DNA from: DIGJ01 sp036658435 | GTDB lineage: Bacteria; Bacillota; Clostridia; Lachnospirales; Lachnospiraceae | Length of the DNA: 18,023 nt | Assembly (NCBI GenBank): GCA_036658435.1 | Contig: JAVXEO010000050.1 | Coordinates: 1-18,023, forward strand | Reading direction: 5' to 3' | Part shown: in pieces, positions 15,971 through 18,023 of the stretch | How positions within the stretch are numbered: position 1 is the first letter of the stretch | Layout: each line of letters opens with the position of its first letter | Translations under genes and position numbers: made by a program | Notes under the pieces: model-generated | Database searches by the model: none | What the model was told of the DNA's origin: nothing | What the model saw: the letters and a program-made list of their open reading frames with translations, nothing else

Positions 15971-16651
15971 ATGTATAAATTGGCACCATCTATTTTAGCA
16001 GCAGATTTTGCAAACCTGGGAGTGGAAATTGAAAAATTGGATAAGGCAGGCGCAGAATATGTGCATATTGATGTTATGGATGGGATGTTTGTTCCCAGTA
16101 TCTCCTTTGGAATTCCGGTAGTTAAGGCAATCCGTCATAAAAGTAAACGCTTTTTTGATGTACATCTTATGATAGAGGAACCCATTCGCTACATTGATGA
16201 ATTTGTAGAGGCGGGTGCCGATGGGATTACAGTACATGTAGAAGCATGTAAGCATTTAAACCGGACATTACAGTATATTCGTTCAAAAGGAATAAAAGCA
16301 GCGGTTGCATTAAATCCGGCAACTTCACTTTCTACAGTGGAATACGTGCTGGATGATGTAGATATGATTCTTTTAATGACCGTAAATCCAGGCTTTGGAG
16401 GTCAAAAATTAATTGAAAGTTCTTATAAAAAAGTAAGAGATTTAAAGACCAGGTTGGAACAAGGCGGATACAGAGGGATTGATATTCAGGTAGACGGGGG
16501 TATTACTGGAGAAAATGCAGAAAAGCTGGTAAAAGAAGGAGCAAATATTTTAGTAGCTGGAACTTCTGTTTTTCGAGGAAATATGAATCAAAATGTAACT
16601 TTGTTTAAGGAGGTTTTTAAGAATGCGGCTGGAGAGTTTGAAAATCGGTAG
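15971..16651 (+). CDS. rpe: Ribulose-phosphate 3-epimerase
   Basis: Rpe interconverts ribulose 5-phosphate and xylulose 5-phosphate in the pentose phosphate pathway. The 226-residue TIM-barrel protein has the family motifs LAPSILAADFANLG, VHIDVMDGMFVPSISFG with metal ligands H32 and D34 and catalytic D37 region, DVHLMI with H64, VNPGFGGQ, and VDGGI with D175. The AAAGGAG at 15957-15963 sets the start. Its last ten codons overlap the next gene by 29 bp, and the ribosome binding site of that gene lies within rpe. No odd features in the enzyme itself. Confidence 0.96.
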   Translation: MYKLAPSILAADFANLGVEIEKLDKAGAEYVHIDVMDGMFVPSISFGIPVVKAIRHKSKRFFDVHLMIEEPIRYIDEFVEAGADGITVHVEACKHLNRTLQYIRSKGIKAAVALNPATSLSTVEYVLDDVDMILLMTVNPGFGGQKLIESSYKKVRDLKTRLEQGGYRGIDIQVDGGITGENAEKLVKEGANILVAGTSVFRGNMNQNVTLFKEVFKNAAGEFENR

Positions 16652-17342
16652 AGGAATAGAAATTTATGTAACAAGAGCAGGATATCGCTACCGGCTGGTG
16701 AGTTCAATAGAAGGTGTTGGCATCGGGAAAGTGTATGTTACCTTAATTGCGTCCGGGACAAGGGTATTTCGCTTTTTGGATACGGATATTGTGGATCTTG
16801 TATATCGGGATGAAACACATATGCTGCAGTGGGAAAAAGTAACAGGAAGTATAGAGGTTCTGGACGGAACCAAGGTACACTGTTTAGCCAGTAGGAAGGA
16901 AGGCACTAGTTTTAACCGTAGGAATGCATTCCGTATAAGCATAGATGAATCCATTAAGATGTATTTTTTTCGTTCAAAAGATGAGAATGAAAATGAAGTG
17001 AAAGAAGAAACAAAAGAAGAAATTGAAACGGATAATTATGGAAATGAAAATGGGGAAGTAGTGGTAGAAGAGTTTGAAGGATATTTAAAAGATTTAAGTG
17101 AAAATGGAGCCGGAATTTATACGAACCGTGGGTTTAATATTGGAGATATGATAGGATTTTCATTGTATACTTCTTATGGAGCTATGTATTTTAAAGCCGA
17201 AATTGTACGTCATATGGAGCGAAGAAATGAAAAATTTATGGAATTTTATGGATGTTCCTTTACAAGGTCCGATAAGAACCTGAGTAAGTACCTTTTCTCT
17301 TTACAAAGAGAGCGTTTACAAAAGCAAAGGCAGGGAGAATAA
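16623..17342 (+). CDS. PilZ-domain (YcgR-like) probable cyclic-di-GMP effector with acidic loop
   Basis: This 239-residue protein is a predicted cyclic-di-GMP receptor. Its N-terminal half (about 1-95) is a beta-rich module like the YcgR N-terminal domain (starting LKIGRGIEIYV), and the C-terminal half is a PilZ domain. The c-di-GMP-binding signature is present in both parts: RNAFR (R100 and R104, RxxxR) and DLSENG (157-162, D/NxSxxG). Between them residues 120-152 hold 15 Asp/Glu and only two Lys, a low-complexity acidic insertion absent from compact PilZ domains. The ATG at 16623 is preceded by AAGGAGG at 16607-16613, within rpe, and overlaps rpe by 29 bp. Targets are unknown; flagellar braking and surface control are the usual roles of the family. 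Its place between rpe and thiN in a housekeeping operon is not what one sees in B. subtilis. Confidence 0.85.
   Translation: MRLESLKIGRGIEIYVTRAGYRYRLVSSIEGVGIGKVYVTLIASGTRVFRFLDTDIVDLVYRDETHMLQWEKVTGSIEVLDGTKVHCLASRKEGTSFNRRNAFRISIDESIKMYFFRSKDENENEVKEETKEEIETDNYGNENGEVVVEEFEGYLKDLSENGAGIYTNRGFNIGDMIGFSLYTSYGAMYFKAEIVRHMERRNEKFMEFYGCSFTRSDKNLSKYLFSLQRERLQKQRQGE
17332..17337 (+). promoter_or_regulatory. Ribosome binding site that supports the TTG start of thiN
   Basis: AGGGAG in the last PilZ-gene codons lies 8 nt before TTG 17346. No ATG occurs near the expected N-terminus, and the next in-frame GTG (within the RVLIL segment) has no ribosome binding site. Confidence 0.7.
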
Positions 17343-17345
17343 ATT

Positions 17346-18020
17346 TTGATAAAGCAAAATAGAGTGTTAATCCTTACCGGCGGCAGGCTGGAAGATGATT
17401 TTATTAAACGATGTATGACGAACAATACGTTCACAACCATTATCTGTGTAGATGGTGCATTGGAAACAGCAGACCGGCTTTCCATTCCCTTTCAGTATTT
17501 AGTGGGAGATTTTGATACGGTTTCAGCTGAATTACTTGAAAAGTACAAAAAATTAGCTTCTACTGGAGAAAAAAAAATAGAAATTCGAGAGTTTCAACCG
17601 GAAAAGGATGAAACAGATACCCAGATTGCCATATCCTTAGCAATGGAGAAGATGCCGGATGAGGTGATTCTTTTAGGTGCCACAGGGACAAGAATGGATC
17701 ATGTATTTGCTAATATTCATCTTTTAAAAATGTTACTGGAAAAGGGAATCTCCGCATTTATCTTAGATGAAAACAATCGAATTTATCTTAAAAACCAATC
17801 TTTTACAGTGAAAAAAAGTGAAACTTATGGAACTTATTTTTCACTTATTCCATTTGAATATGGAATTGAAAAGGTTACCCTTACCGGTTTTAAATATAAT
17901 ACCAGACAGGTGGATTTTCTCATGGGAAGCAGTTTGGGTGTCAGCAATGTGATTCTTGGGGATGAAGGAAAAATACAGTTTGAACATGGAACTTTTATAG
18001 TAATGGAATCCAATGATTAA
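17346..18020 (+). CDS. thiN: Thiamine pyrophosphokinase (thiamine diphosphokinase)
   Basis: ThiN transfers pyrophosphate from ATP to thiamine, giving thiamine diphosphate in one step. The 224-residue protein has the family pattern: an N-terminal catalytic domain with VDGALETADRL, LVGDFDTV (GDFD at 54-57), FQPEKDETDTQIAI with E89, D91 and T92, and GATGTRMDHVFAN with R116 and D118, followed by a beta-sandwich thiamine-binding domain (about 140-224). The start is TTG, chosen from the ribosome binding site 8 nt upstream. It lies 3 bp after the PilZ gene. The stop at 18018-18020 ends the window, so the terminator is not visible. The placement after rpe matches the B. subtilis order. Confidence 0.94.
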   Translation: MIKQNRVLILTGGRLEDDFIKRCMTNNTFTTIICVDGALETADRLSIPFQYLVGDFDTVSAELLEKYKKLASTGEKKIEIREFQPEKDETDTQIAISLAMEKMPDEVILLGATGTRMDHVFANIHLLKMLLEKGISAFILDENNRIYLKNQSFTVKKSETYGTYFSLIPFEYGIEKVTLTGFKYNTRQVDFLMGSSLGVSNVILGDEGKIQFEHGTFIVMESND

Positions 18021-18023
18021 AAA

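Noticed and set aside
17300..17350. Possible TPP riboswitch before thiN
   Set aside because: Only 3 bp separate the PilZ gene from thiN, and no THI-box-like sequence is visible. thiN appears to be controlled only through the operon.

Overview
The window reads as core chromosome of an A+T-rich, Gram-positive Firmicute of the class Clostridia, most likely a Lachnospiraceae relative. The evidence is a meso-diaminopimelate (mDAP) type of cell wall, a PrpC/PrkC phosphatase-kinase pair inside a priA-def-fmt-rsmB-rlmN-rsgA-rpe-thiN cluster, a YugP-type zinc peptidase between fmt and rsmB, strong AGGAGG ribosome binding sites and GTG/TTG alternative starts. The assignment is inferred from gene content and protein style, not from a database search.

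Layout. Bases 1-198 are the 3' end of a thymidine kinase gene (its start lies outside the window). It ends in a hairpin plus T-run and overlaps by 7 bp a convergent gene, 192-1562 on the minus strand, for a membrane-anchored YkuD-type L,D-transpeptidase. A 163-bp divergent spacer (1563-1725) carries a perfect-consensus sigma-A promoter reading right and a likely weaker one reading left. From 1726 to 18020 fourteen genes all run on the plus strand with gaps of 0-23 bp or overlaps: dapF, murE, murF, priA, def, fmt, zinc peptidase, rsmB, rlmN, prpC-type phosphatase, prkC, rsgA, rpe, a PilZ-domain protein and thiN. I see no terminator or convincing promoter between them, so they look like one operon of about 16 kb.

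How the genes fit together. DapF makes meso-DAP, MurE adds it to the UDP-MurNAc-dipeptide, MurF adds D-Ala-D-Ala, the divergent transpeptidase would cross-link through mDAP, and PrkC carries three extracellular PASTA domains of the kind that bind muropeptides. PriA serves replication restart; Def and Fmt handle formyl-methionine; RsmB and RlmN methylate 16S and 23S rRNA; RsgA matures the 30S subunit; Rpe and ThiN belong to pentose phosphate and thiamine-cofactor metabolism. Compared with the Bacillus subtilis arrangement as I recall it (coaBC-priA-def-fmt-rsmB-rlmN-prpC-prkC-rsgA-rpe-thiN), this operon has dapF-murE-murF in front of priA and two added genes, the zinc peptidase and the PilZ protein.

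No mobile elements, CRISPR arrays, RNA genes or large non-coding stretches are visible. The least ordinary items are the PilZ (cyclic-di-GMP type) protein with a long acidic loop inside its PilZ domain, a 17-bp tandem duplication that copies the murF ribosome binding site and start codon, and a terminator built from the overlapping coding ends of tdk and the transpeptidase gene.
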